The notes under the pieces are model-generated. The model did no database searches, was not told where the DNA came from, and saw only the letters and a program-made list of their open reading frames with translations. Position numbers and translations under genes: made by a program. From the NCBI GenBank assembly GCA_001724265.1, contig MEDY01000044.1:62001-126000 (forward strand): DNA of 64,000 bases. Direction: 5' to 3'. Shown one piece after another: positions 20,606 to 30,875 of this stretch (within the stretch, counting starts at the first letter, position 1; every line of letters starts with the position of its first letter). This DNA comes from Rhizaria sp. SCN 62-66 (Eukaryota; Rhizaria, unplaced).

Positions 20606-22564
20606 ATGCCTAAGGCCTGTGTTGTTGGTGCCGGCATCAGCGGCGTCTCGACGGCGCTTTTCCTCAAGCAGCAGGGCTACGACGTCGTCGTTGTCGAGCA
20701 ACGTGGCGGTCCCGGCGAGGGCGCCACCTCGATCGCGCCCGGCCTTGTCCCCCAGGTTGCGCAGTCGTATGCGCACTACAACATTCTGAACACGATCAAG
20801 GGTGGCTTCTGTCCCTGGACTGCTTACAGCGGCGAGAACGACGAGCGCAACCGCTACTCATGGCGCGACATCCGCAACGCCTTCGGCTGGGACTTCGTCC
20901 GCAGCTGCCTGCCCTGGCACGTGAGTGTTGCCAACCAGCAGCTGTCGCAGCTGGCCCACGCCAACTACGGGCTCGTGCGCGACCTGATCAGCACTTACAA
21001 GCTCGACGTGCCCTTCAACTTCGGGCTGCTGCGCATCTTCACCGCGCGCTCGGGCATGCTGCAGGCGGACGAGTGGCACGACATCGCGAAACAGCAGGTC
21101 GAGAACTACGATGGCATGTCGCTCGACGCCGCTGACGTGCACCGCATGCTGCCCGCGTCGCAGAACCCCACCATGGTCGCGCTCGGCGGTTACCTCTCCC
21201 CCTCGACCATGGTGCTCGACCCCAAGCGCCTCACCACCGAGCTCGCGCGCGTCTGCGCCGAACGCAACGTCGAGTTCCGCTTCGGCACCCAGGTCACCGC
21301 GCTCCTGACCTCCGACGTCCCCGCCGTCAAGAGCACCAACGCCGCTACGTCCACCGTCGTGGTGGACGCCAGCGCCAGCGCTGCTAAGAAGCCTGCGGTG
21401 CACGTGACGGGCGTGATGACGTCCTCGGGACCCATCCACGCCGACGCCGTGATCCTTTGCTCCGGGCTGTCGTCCCACACGCTCACAGACGCCGGCGCCG
21501 CGGGGGGCGCGGCGGTGCCGATCGTGCCGATCAAGTCCGTCGGGCTCGAAGTCGTCGACACGACGCCCAACAACGGGCGCTTGCCCGCGCTCTTCCCGGG
21601 CCGCCCCGCGCCGGCCTTCATCCCGCCCGTCGGCAGCTGCGACACCTCGGACGCCACGGAGCCCTTTGCCGTGGTCCCCAAGCCCATGCCCGCCAACGCG
21701 CGCAACGCCGTCATCCCCTCACCCTACTTCGCCTCGACCGACAACCCGACCGCGCTGGCGGGCGAGAATGCCATCGCGCGCGCCGACCAGGCCGCGCTGC
21801 GCCGCCGCGTGCAAGAGACGGACCTGTTCCCGGCCGCTGTCGAGTTCGCGCGCAACAACACTCTGCTGTTCATGCCGCCCGCGCCGGCGACCACAGCGCT
21901 GCCCCCGCCGGACCTCTCGCGCGCAGAGCCCGCGCTGCAGGAGGCCTCGGTGCGCTTCGACGCCAACGACGTACTGGTGCTCAACGACCGCTCGGACGTG
22001 CTCTCGGCGCGCAGCCCCGCCGTGCTGGAGGCGCTGACGGGCGCGTTCGGCCCGCTGCGGCGCTTCCGCGCCGTAGTTGGGCAGGACATGTCCGAGATCA
22101 ACCCCGAGCTGCCGACGCGGCACATGGACGCGCTGGTCAAGACGCTCGACATCGTCAAGCGCGTGACGCGCAGCGCGCACAGGTACGTGCTCGAGTCGAC
22201 GAACCTGCACAAGGCGGCCGACGCGACGCTGACGCAGGAACGCCGGCTGGAGCTGTGCGCGCCGACGATCGGGCTGCACACGACCTCGCGCGACGGGCTC
22301 CCTGTCACGGGCCGCGTGCGCGACTTCGCGAACCTCTACGTGAACACGGCGCACGGGCCCAGCCCCCTGCAGACGGCCGTGGCGGGCGCGCAGCTCACCG
22401 CCAGCGCCGTCGCCGCCGACGTCGGGCTCGTCCAGGACGCCGTCGCGGGCAGCGGCGCGCTGGCTGTGGCGCTCGTCAGGCCCGCGGTCGCGGTCGACCC
22501 GGCGCCCTTCGCCGCGGACCGCTTCGATCGCCGCGTGCAGATCATGTCCATGTTCACAGACTGA
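20606..22564 (+). CDS. DadA-like FAD-dependent D-amino-acid dehydrogenase
   Basis: Single-exon gene of 652 residues ending in TGA. The N-terminus has the Rossmann dinucleotide-binding signature VVGAGISGVSTALFLKQQG (GxGxxG at about residues 8-13) and an acidic residue at the end of strand two (VVVVEQ). The DAO-type motif GGYLSPSTMVLDP precedes the substrate domain. The C-terminus has the FAD-contacting pattern LPVTGRV and NTAHGPSPLQTAVAGAQL, the counterpart of the GHG motif in bacterial DadA. It should oxidise D-amino acids or a related amine and pass electrons to a quinone or to oxygen. It is about 200 residues longer than bacterial DadA (~430); the extra length is mostly Ala/Pro-rich sequence near residues 330-440. 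Substrate is uncertain. The closest-looking relatives are bacterial, so ancient transfer is possible, though base composition matches its neighbours. Confidence 0.85.
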   Translation: MPKACVVGAGISGVSTALFLKQQGYDVVVVEQRGGPGEGATSIAPGLVPQVAQSYAHYNILNTIKGGFCPWTAYSGENDERNRYSWRDIRNAFGWDFVRSCLPWHVSVANQQLSQLAHANYGLVRDLISTYKLDVPFNFGLLRIFTARSGMLQADEWHDIAKQQVENYDGMSLDAADVHRMLPASQNPTMVALGGYLSPSTMVLDPKRLTTELARVCAERNVEFRFGTQVTALLTSDVPAVKSTNAATSTVVVDASASAAKKPAVHVTGVMTSSGPIHADAVILCSGLSSHTLTDAGAAGGAAVPIVPIKSVGLEVVDTTPNNGRLPALFPGRPAPAFIPPVGSCDTSDATEPFAVVPKPMPANARNAVIPSPYFASTDNPTALAGENAIARADQAALRRRVQETDLFPAAVEFARNNTLLFMPPAPATTALPPPDLSRAEPALQEASVRFDANDVLVLNDRSDVLSARSPAVLEALTGAFGPLRRFRAVVGQDMSEINPELPTRHMDALVKTLDIVKRVTRSAHRYVLESTNLHKAADATLTQERRLELCAPTIGLHTTSRDGLPVTGRVRDFANLYVNTAHGPSPLQTAVAGAQLTASAVAADVGLVQDAVAGSGALAVALVRPAVAVDPAPFAADRFDRRVQIMSMFTD

Positions 22565-23066
22565 GTGCTGCGCTCGCCGACGGAGCGCGGCGCACCTGAC
22601 GGAGTTGCGCTACACGTCCGTTATTATATATTTTGCGTCGTTAGGTGGTGGTATTATTTAGTGTGTCTGTGTGTCAGACGCGTTTCATAGGGCCGATCGG
22701 CCTGAAAGCTTGCGACCGGAATTGCAGAATACAAAACCTTAACTATTAAACAACTATGACTGTGAAAACCGATATTAGTTCAGATTGAAATGTGTGATAT
22801 TTCATTGATGTATTGAAAGTGCATGTTGCCAATTTGTTCTTCTGAAACCGTATCCACAGAGACGTGTCACTCGTCTCATTCAACTAAGTCAGAATACAGT
22901 GACCAACGCACTGCACTGGCCCTGTGTGACACAACCTCAACACAAGAAGATTTGCGCTGACGTCCGCCATCGATTTTTATATGTAGATGTGTTTCTGAAG
23001 TCAGTGACACGCAGTAACGGTCACTACATGATCTCATCGCATCCATCACAGTGAGATTGTGAGCGC
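22565..23066. other. Convergent intergenic region
   Basis: AT-rich spacer of 0.5 kb between the FAD oxidoreductase (plus) and the CFAP141-like gene (minus). It presumably contains both 3' UTRs. No gene is seen in it. Confidence 0.4.
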
Positions 23067-23946
23067 TCAGTTGTAGATGGCAAGCCCCTTGGCGGCGAGC
23101 TCGCGTGTGTACTGCTCGTGCTCTGCCTCGAGCACCTGGCGCAGGCGCGCGCGGCGGGACTCAACCAGCACGGCGTTGGCCGAAGCGACCTCCTCGGCGA
23201 TCCTGCGAAGGGAGCGAGATAGAGATACATAGGGATATAGCAAAGAGAATGAGACGAAACCGGTATTAAACATTATTAATAGTCATTTGATTCCCTTCAT
23301 TTTCGGGGTGTCAAAAGAACGTTAATTGTGGTCCTGTGGAGCGAATATGGTCAACTAAGTGGCGATTTAAGGCGACGTACAGGTTCTTGCGGCGGAGGGC
23401 CTGTCGGAGGTGCATGGCCTTCTCGGAGGCCTCAAACCAGTCGCGGACGTGCTCCTGCTGCTTAGCTCTATAGGTGGATAAGAAAGTGGGATAAGGTGAA
23501 GGCTTAGCGAGAGTATGTGAGTGGTGTGTGAATGAAGAGAACAGTCAGCTGCTGATGTTGATGCGATGAACGAGTACGTACTGCTTGTGAAGCTGCTGCT
23601 GGTGCATGTCGGCCTGATCGGCGGCCGCGCGCTGGGCAATGTTGCTGCCGCCTGGCTTGCGGCCGCGAGCCTCGGGACGGGAAAGAGGGTAGAAGCGCCT
23701 GTGAGGGTGGGAAAGCAAAGGTGGAAGCAAGAGTGAGCGAGTGGTGTAGAGGTGTCTTCGGAGCGTCGTGGTGAGGCAGAGACTTCGGACAGCAAACAAA
23801 TTCTATAACTAAACTAAAATAACTTGTGTGACGTACGCAATGTCCTGGTCATTCTCGAAGTAGATAGGCTTGGGGGCGTTGGCGGGGGCGCGAGCAGTCG
23901 CAGCCATGGACATGGCCTGCGACTCAGACTGCCACATTCGCGACAT
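23067..23946 (-). CDS. CFAP141: CFAP141-like ciliary microtubule-associated protein
   Basis: Four short exons: 23946-23837, 23698-23582, 23467-23381 and 23202-23067. All three introns (138, 114 and 178 bp) begin GTACGT. The spliced frame encodes 149 residues ending in TGA. The last two exons give a continuous charged helix ending EAEHEQYTRELAAKGLAIYN. This matches the C-terminal pattern of CFAP141 (formerly C1orf189), EKEHQQYQQELNQMGKAFY, as I remember it. CFAP141 is a microtubule inner protein of ciliary doublets. The N-terminus (YFENDQDIARFYPLSRPEARG) resembles the short extended, tubulin-binding segments of such proteins. It is 149 residues against about 101 in human. An acceptor-like TTGCAG (AG at 23955-23954) lies just upstream of the ATG, so a 5' UTR exon is likely. 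The call rests on a short motif. Confidence 0.6.
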
Positions 23947-24758
23947 CGAAGTTCTGCAAGGATAAAAGAGGTTATAGAAAGCATAAATAGAGGACATAAT
24001 ATTTTAGTTTCTTGTCATTCTTGCTCACTGCCTAAAATAGACTTTAACGGTCATAACAAATCACTTTGCCTAAAAACGACTCGGGGTCGATGGATGACCG
24101 TTACCAGTCTCGAGAGCTGCATCGAGTCTGCTGATGCGACTGAGCAAAGAAGGAGTCTTAGGGATATGTGTCATTATCTCATCTCTAAAGTCAAAATGAA
24201 TGGTGCAAACCTGGTTTTCCGTGTACAAGTTAAACATGTGTCATATGCCAGCAACTCCTGTTGAGCATGTCTTGCTCCCACAGCTTGCTGCAGCATGCTC
24301 GCGTCACGCCTGGGCACAAGCTCGTAGTTGGCAAACCTGGTGCAGCGCGCGCAACGTTGCCGCAGCAATGATATCGCGGCGCCAGCCCGGCCACGAGATG
24401 CCTGTCTTGGCAGGTGGCATGTAGAATGCGCGCGCGCACAGCAAGATGGTGATTTATACGATGCCTTCATAGTCACGCACAAAGTACGAGAGCTCATAGC
24501 AAGTGGATTTACGTGCGTTGCTGCATTACTTTAGTTAGGTGCCGATGTGTGACACCGTATGCGCGCGCGCGCGCTGCTCAACGCAAAGCCGTTGACGCCT
24601 TCGGCATTGATGACGTCTGGCGAGGTTGATACGAGCTCGGTCACGTAGGAAGCAAACGAAACAATAAACGACATCTGTATTTTAAAACGGTCTACACGTA
24701 CATTGCAACACTCTTCTAACTATAAATACTCTGGCAAACAACGCCATTGTGCGCCTGC
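23947..24758. other. Intergenic region between CFAP141-like and LDHD-like genes
   Basis: This 0.8-kb spacer separates two minus-strand genes. It contains a GC-richer patch at about 24240-24440 and two alternating GC runs (about 24427-24438 and 24561-24574). Short frames on both strands occur, but none shows conserved motifs or a convincing exon structure. No tRNA fold or snRNA signature was seen. Confidence 0.35.
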
Positions 24759-27233
24759 TTACGCCTTGCTGTGGTGGCGCGCGCACGCGTGCTCGGCCGC
24801 GCCCTCCTCGCACGCGAGCGGCGTGAAGACCTTGAACGGGTTCATGATGCCGTGCGGGTCCAGCGCGCGCTTGATCTTGCGCATGAGCTCCACAGCGACG
24901 GCGCCGCGCTCCTCCTCCAGGAAGCGCATCTTGCCCAGCCCCACGCCGTGCTCGCCCGAGGACGTGCCGCGGAAGGCCAGCGCGCGGCGCACCATGCGGT
25001 CGTTCAGAGTCGTCACGAACTAGGACCGCGAGTATTAAAACACACACAAGCGCAACAAAACAAAAAGTGAGAGATTACAGTGGCAAACATACAATAACAC
25101 GATAATGCAAATTTAAAAAATTCATCGTTTTTTGGGGTCGATAAGTTGCCAGAATCGGCTCATCATGACAAGCTAATTGTTATGTGAATCATGAGCAAGC
25201 ACGCAATCGGACTTACCTTACTTTGGACGGCGTCATTGGGGTTGTAGGGGATGAGGCAGTGGAAGTTGCCGTCGGCAACGTGTCCGACGATGGGACAGCA
25301 CACGCCCTCGGCGTCGCCCACGGTCGAGAAGTCCGACTCGGTCTCCGTGATCATCTAGAGTGGCGACGGCAAGGTCGGCGATGATACAACAGAACGAGTG
25401 ATTGGCTTGTGAGGTCGTATGATGTCAGAATTCGGATACACAAACACGAACTATGGAATCATGTCGAAATATAATATATCATGTCATCATGTGTTATTTG
25501 CTGTCAGTTATCGATCGTACCGCAGTGAGGTCTGGCAGGGGCACGCAGACGTCGGTGGTGAACATGGCCAGCTTGGGCTTGTCCCCGGCGCCGGCCAGCG
25601 CCGGCAGCCCCCGCTCAGCGCGCAGCTTGTTGGCCTTGTCCTGCGCCTCCTGCCAGAGCGTGAAGGCAGCGAAGTAGCCGTCGCGGCGCGCCTGCCACAT
25701 GGCGTCCATCTCGGCAGCGTCGGCCGTCGACGCGTACGAGACCGAGGCCTCGGCGCGCGCCATCTGCTCCGCGCGCGCGGACGCAGAGGCCACCTCCTGG
25801 AGGAACCAACGCAGAAACGAAGAGGAACAAAGAACATAGTTGTCGTGAGAGAAATTAGAAATAGTTACAGGACAAAGTGAAAACATGGATATCAATGGAA
25901 GATATACAGATTTGCGTTTTTCAAAACATCAATGCCGTATATTCTCAGCGCTCGCACGTACCTCGGCGGTGGTGCCGTGGAACTCGAGGAAGAGCGTGGG
26001 TGCCTCGGGGTAGTCTGTCTTTGAGTACTTGTTGACACCGCGCATCATGAGCGCGTTGAGCAGCTCCGCGCGCGCGAGCTGCGTGACGCCTGCGGCGATG
26101 AGCGCGGTGACGAAGTCGCAGACCTGGCGCGTCGAAGGAAACTGCACGCGCGCCGCGAGCATGGCACTGGGGATCGGACGCACGACAAGAATGAGCTCGG
26201 TGACGATGCAGAGCGTGCCCTCGGAGCCGATGAGGAGCTGGTGCAAATTGTAGCCGACCGAGGACTTGGGCGCCCGCGTGCGCGTGACCATGACGCGGCC
26301 GTCCGACATCACCACAGTCATCTGGCGGCAGTTCTCGCGCATCGTGCCATACTTGTACGACAGCGTGCCAGAAGCGCCCGTGTTGGCGTAGCCGCCGACG
26401 CAGGCGTTGGACCCGGGGTCGACGGGGAAGAAAAGGCCCTCTTTCTTGAGCTGGGCGTTGAGCATCACCTTCTCGATGCCCGGCTGCACCTCGATGAGCA
26501 TCTCTTCGCGGCTGAGCTTCAGGATGCGGTCCATGCGCGACATGTTGACGACGACGCCCGGGACGACCGAGAGCGACGAGCCCTCGAGCCCCGTGCGCGT
26601 GCCAGCGGGGTTGACCGCGACGCGGTGGCGGAAGCACACGCGCATGAGGCGTGAGACCTCCTCCGTCGAGGCCGGGTACACAACCACGGAGCAGGGCAGC
26701 GCGTCGAAGTGCGAGCGGTCGCTCACGGCGCGCGCCACGGGGCTCTGCGCGAATGTCGCGGTGTCGAGCAGACTCTCGGTCACGGTGAACTGCTTCGCGG
26801 GGTCGGCCACGCACGCCTTCAGCTCGGCCAGGATCGCGGGCGTCACGGCCGTAAAGCCCGCAGCGGCGCCGGCGCGCTGCAGGCTCGCGACGGAGAACGG
26901 ATCCGACAGGTCGTCGTCGCCGGCCGTGGCGGCCGCGGCGAGCGACTGCTGGGGCAGGGGCAGGTGCGAGGCAGGGTAGCCCTTGTGGGGCACGAGGAGG
27001 CCCTGGAGCGTGTCCAGACGGGCGCGCGCGCGGCCAAGGGCCAGAACGCCGTCAAGGTCACTGCACGAAGGGTCCATTCTGTCCGTGGCAAAAGTGACAT
27101 GATGATACACGGGCGACGGAGGCAAGCGGTTGCGAAGCGAAGTGAAAGCGGGGAATTGTGAGTTTGGGATTGCTCTGTCGAGACGAAGAGTCCGTTGATA
27201 GCATGCCGCAAAACAAAAACCATATTTCCCCAA
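24759..27233 (-). CDS. LDHD: FAD-linked D-lactate dehydrogenase
   Basis: Four exons: 27233 (or 27077)-25962, 25796-25521, 25354-25217 and 25019-24759. All introns are phase 0, with donors GTACGT, GTACGA and GTAAGT. The protein has 648 residues from the upstream ATG or 596 from the inner one. It carries the FAD-binding-4 fold (GTRTGLEGSSLSVVPG, PVDPGSNACVGG, NTGASGT) and the oxidase C-terminal domain (EFHGTTAE, VGHVADGNFH, GTSSGEHGVGLGK, LDPHGIMNP). This order matches mitochondrial LDHD/DLD, which oxidises D-lactate and passes electrons to cytochrome c or quinone. A glycolate dehydrogenase is the main alternative. The upstream start adds an Arg-rich, acid-poor leader that could be a mitochondrial presequence; an acceptor-like GGACAG sits one base before the inner ATG. 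The C-terminus extends past the usual end with a His/Cys/Ala-rich tail. Confidence 0.9.
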
Positions 27234-28260
27234 TCTGTTAAGCAGGAATCCTTAATTATACTTGTGCATAGTAGCACATGATGTTGTTTCAGGACATTTT
27301 GTGAAGCCGGTCTGCCGACTTGGAGGAGGCATGTGGAGCTCAGCCTCGCTTCTTCTCGACCTCTGTTGAAGCCTTTTGCTCCTCAGAATTGCCCATATAT
27401 TGCACATTTGCAAGAAAAACTTTTTAACTTTTTGACTTTGTGTGAAATATGCTGTTTGATTTATTCTTTTTTTGTTTCAAAGAAGCAATACCAACAAAAG
27501 AACATGAATTGTCAGTTTGATTTTACTCTGAATTTGTACTTTAAATAGCAAAAAATTCATCCGCGCGCTCCATTTTTGTGTTTTAATCAAGAGTTTACTA
27601 TAGCTAAATCAAGAGATATAGCAGAAAAAAATGCAAAACATCATACTTATAATTGTTTTGTCAGTGATTACACTGTTTTTCATGCCTCTGACACCAAGGT
27701 TGCAGAGATATCCTTGATTTTGATCTAATATCGTCCGATGTCTTGCCTTGTTTTGACGAATATCCAATGATAGATCAGGGTGAGTGCTAAAAATAATAAG
27801 CGTGCAGGAAATCTGGTGTATTATTTAAGGGATGCATGTTCCCTAACACCTTGGAACGCCTGTTAAACTTTTGTCCTCGAGTCGATTGTGATCCGCCACG
27901 AACTGCTTCGTTGCGCAAAGCGGCAAGGCTTACTAAAGTTGGGTTGGTGAAATAGCGTGGAATCACTCCATTTCATCGTCAATGCACAATTAAATAGCAG
28001 TGTCACGATTTAATTTACCATTTAATATATTTTCTTATTTGATTAATCTTCAAAGCGCTATATATAGATACCGCACTTGAATAACCCGTGTTCGCGCTCC
28101 TCTTAACGTCTGTCTTGCCGCGAATCCTAACAGCTCTCTTACGCGTACCTCTTAGCCGCAGGGCTCACCGTTTGATTTTGGAATTTCAACGCTAAATATC
28201 TTAGTTTGGCCTTAGTAACACCTTGAGACATAGTCATATATCTGACTTTCATCGCCCCGC
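27234..28260. promoter_or_regulatory. Divergent intergenic region, LDHD / DHHC genes
   Basis: About 1 kb lies between two head-to-head genes. It is the most AT-rich part of the left half, with homopolymer A and T stretches at 27400-27720. A 71-codon frame at 27333-27548 has no gene-like composition. Both promoters and 5' UTRs must lie here; no individual element is clear. Confidence 0.4.
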
Positions 28261-30597
28261 ATGAACCTGCGCGCCCACCGCCAGTCGTCGTCCCCGCACG
28301 GCGCCGCGGGGGCCGCCACCGAGGCAGTGCCTGCCAAAGAACCTGAGAGCGCTACGCTTTCGTCGCTTAGCAGCGCCGCAAACTTCTTTAAAACAACGCT
28401 TAAGCCGCACGTCCAAGCGATTGGCGTGACGAGTGTGCTGCTATTCCGCGCGCTCTTCTGCCGCGCCCGCCGGACCGCCCCAGCCGCTACAGACAACGTC
28501 ATCAGCGGCGGTGGCGGCGGCTACAGCGCCGGCGACCCGCGCAACTCCCCGTTTGCACTGTTCTGTCTGCTCCTCTCCGCTGTCGCGAACCTGTGTCTGA
28601 TTCTCGCTGTGCACCTGCTTCTGCTGCTGGTGCGCGTCGTCAGCAGCATCTTCGTCTGCATCGTGCTCTTCGGCTGCGCGTTCGTCGCATACACGTACTT
28701 CGCCATCGTCGAGCCCTACAACGCGCCGCGCATTGCCGCGTTTGTGTCTAAGCACATAACCTCTTCAGCAGCTACAGCGACATCCGTCGCCACAGAGGCC
28801 GCAGCAGCATCGGCAGCGTCAGTCGCAGCGACCGTGACCGAGGCAGGTGTGACTTCAGTGCCGGTGCTGGCGCACGTCGTACTGTACGGGCTGCAACTGT
28901 TCTCGCTTGTTGGCGTGTTCTATCTGTACTGGAACTATCTGGCCGCTATTATCCGTGGCCCCGGCTTCTTGCCCAAAGCAAATGCAGGAGTGACAACAGC
29001 GCTAACAACGAATCAGCCTCTGACGTTGACGACGCCGACAGCTGCGCCTGGCGGCTTGGCTTCGGGGGAGCTCGACCTCGACGCTGCCATGGCCATTGCC
29101 GCTGCCGGCAGCGACGCGGGCGCCACGCTGCTCTCCCGCTCTCCCGTCGCAGCGGCGGTATTGTCCGCTGTCGCGTCGACGGAGCCGGTGCGCGTGTGCC
29201 GGCCGTGCGGCGGGATTGTCAAGCCGCCGCGCGCGCACCACTGCTCCATGTGCAACGCCTGCGTGGAGCGCATGGACCACCACTGTCCCTGGCTGGGAAC
29301 CTGCGTTGGCCGGCAGAACCACAAGCATTTCGTGCTGTTTCTGCTATTTCTCTGGGTCATGGGGGCGTACTACGCGGTGACTGCTGGACCGCTCACTTTC
29401 GCCGCCATTGCCGAGCAAGTGGCGCTCCGGAACGGCGGCAGCAGCACGAGTGATGCCTCATTATTAGCCACAGTTTCTTCCACCGCGGAGCCAAGAACGG
29501 GAGCAAGGACAGCATCGGGTGCTGTTGAGCTACAACCACTTGACCCTTCGACCAGCGCCACACAGCGTGCCAGCGGAGTGACCGTGAGCAGCAAGCCCGT
29601 GGCCGTGAGCCCCGATGACGCGAATGTCAACAACGACACACGGAGGCCCCGTCCAGTGGCGACATTGACGGACGACGACGGCGTGCCCGTGGCCGTGTAT
29701 GCGCGCCCGACCCGCGGCCGCAGCGGCGCGGCTGCGCGCAGTCAGAGCACGGGCCAGGGGGGCCAGAGCCAGGGCCAGAGTCGGAGTGAGAGTCAGAGTG
29801 AGAGTTAGGACACGCCCGACGCCTCTTTCAGTGACGGGACTGACAGTGAATCGCCCCAGAGCAGCAGCAGCAGCGGCGATCGTGTGCTCTCGTACACGCG
29901 CCAGCACTACTCGCAGCTGCTCATCGCCTACGTGCTCGCCTTCGCAGTCTGCACCGCGGGCGCCGTATTCCTCTCGCTGCACGCGTTCTTGACCGCGAGC
30001 AACCTGACCACGATCGAGATGCTTGAGTCCTTCGGCCGCGTCCGCAGCGCGCTCAACCCGGACCTGCGCTTTCGCAGTGGCCGCGGTCCAAACAAGAAGG
30101 ATAGCGCCGCTCACCGCGGCAATAATAGCAACAACAACGCCGGCGACGACAATGAAGACAATGATGCTGAGTACGACGACGACGAGTACAACGAAACCGA
30201 AACTGACTACGACGCCGAAGCAGGGCACGTTCACAGCATCAGCAATGGAAGCGTTACAAGCAGCACGACAACTCTGCTCAGCTCTAGCAACGCCGTGTCT
30301 GGTGCAGCCAGGCCCAGCGCGCACAGCGTGTTTGTGCCGGCGGCCTCGCGCGTGGGCCGCCGCACGGGCTGCGCCGCGGTGCTGCTGCTGCTGCTGCGCT
30401 CGTGTGGCGACGTGAGGTACTTCGTCACCTCGCGCGTGCGCCGCGGCCGCTACTCGCGCGGGTCGGCCGCTGGGAACGTCACCGCGCTGTGGGGCCGGGG
30501 CGCGCTGTGGCGGCACGTGCTGGTCCCGACGTGGGACGAGCGCGGCGGGGACCGGGATTGCGAGCTCAACCCGGAGCGGGAGGACTGCTCGTACTGA
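28261..30597 (+). CDS. DHHC palmitoyltransferase, frame interrupted by TAG
   Basis: The frame opens at ATG 28261 and runs 515 codons to TAG at 29806-29808. It then continues in the same frame for 262 sense codons to TGA at 30595-30597. Hydrophobic segments lie near residues 97-155 and 200-228. The zinc-binding cysteine-rich domain (residues ~310-356) contains [20 protein letters not shown] and [18 protein letters not shown], with catalytic Cys342. TM3 follows ([18 protein letters not shown]). TM4 ([19 protein letters not shown]) and the conserved TTxE motif (NLTTIEM, residues ~583-586) lie after the TAG. The enzyme S-acylates membrane proteins, normally at Golgi, ER or plasma membrane. The loop holding the TAG is a low-complexity Gln/Ser/Glu stretch. 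Readthrough, an unrecognised intron ending at this TAG, a recent nonsense mutation or a sequence error are all possible. Confidence 0.85.
29806..29808 (+). other. In-frame TAG between TM3 and TM4/TTxE of the DHHC gene
   Basis: The codon follows SESQSES and precedes [10 protein letters not shown]; both sides have the same Ser/acidic character, so the frame is the same protein. Introns from GTGAGC at 29584 or 29605 to this TAG (225 or 204 bp) would both keep frame, but the interval is GC- and purine-rich with no pyrimidine tract, unlike the other introns here. The 3' context (TAG followed by G) is not a classic readthrough signal. Confidence 0.8.
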
Positions 30598-30875
30598 GCA
30601 ACGATCGCTGTCCACTTAACAAAGAATGCGCACATCATACTGCTTGTAGGTGTGCTTCGAGATACTTAGGATAACTTTATGGATACATTAGACTATTTGA
30701 TTGAATACACAACCATTTTTGCATTTAGGTTTTGTAGGCGTGTATTATTTTTGGCCGTTAATAATGGAAAATCGTTCCGGGCCCTGTACAGACTTGCAAT
30801 GCTACTGCTCAGCTCACATAGTTCAGAATCTCACTCACAAGTCACATTGTTTCGTTGTTTCACCAATATGTTCGT

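Noticed and set aside
24174-24497. 107-codon minus-strand frame between LDHD and CFAP141-like genes
   Set aside because: It is Cys/Arg-rich with no recognisable motif, and alternative frames in the same patch look equally plausible.
27333-27548. 71-codon frame in the very AT-rich spacer
   Set aside because: Codon use is unlike every supported gene here and it sits in A/T homopolymer DNA.
29806-29808. Reassignment of TAG to a sense codon in this organism
   Set aside because: No in-frame TAG occurs in the 3,931-codon PUF-like frame or the 4,231-codon minus-strand frame, both rich in Gln codons; reassigned TAG would be expected there.
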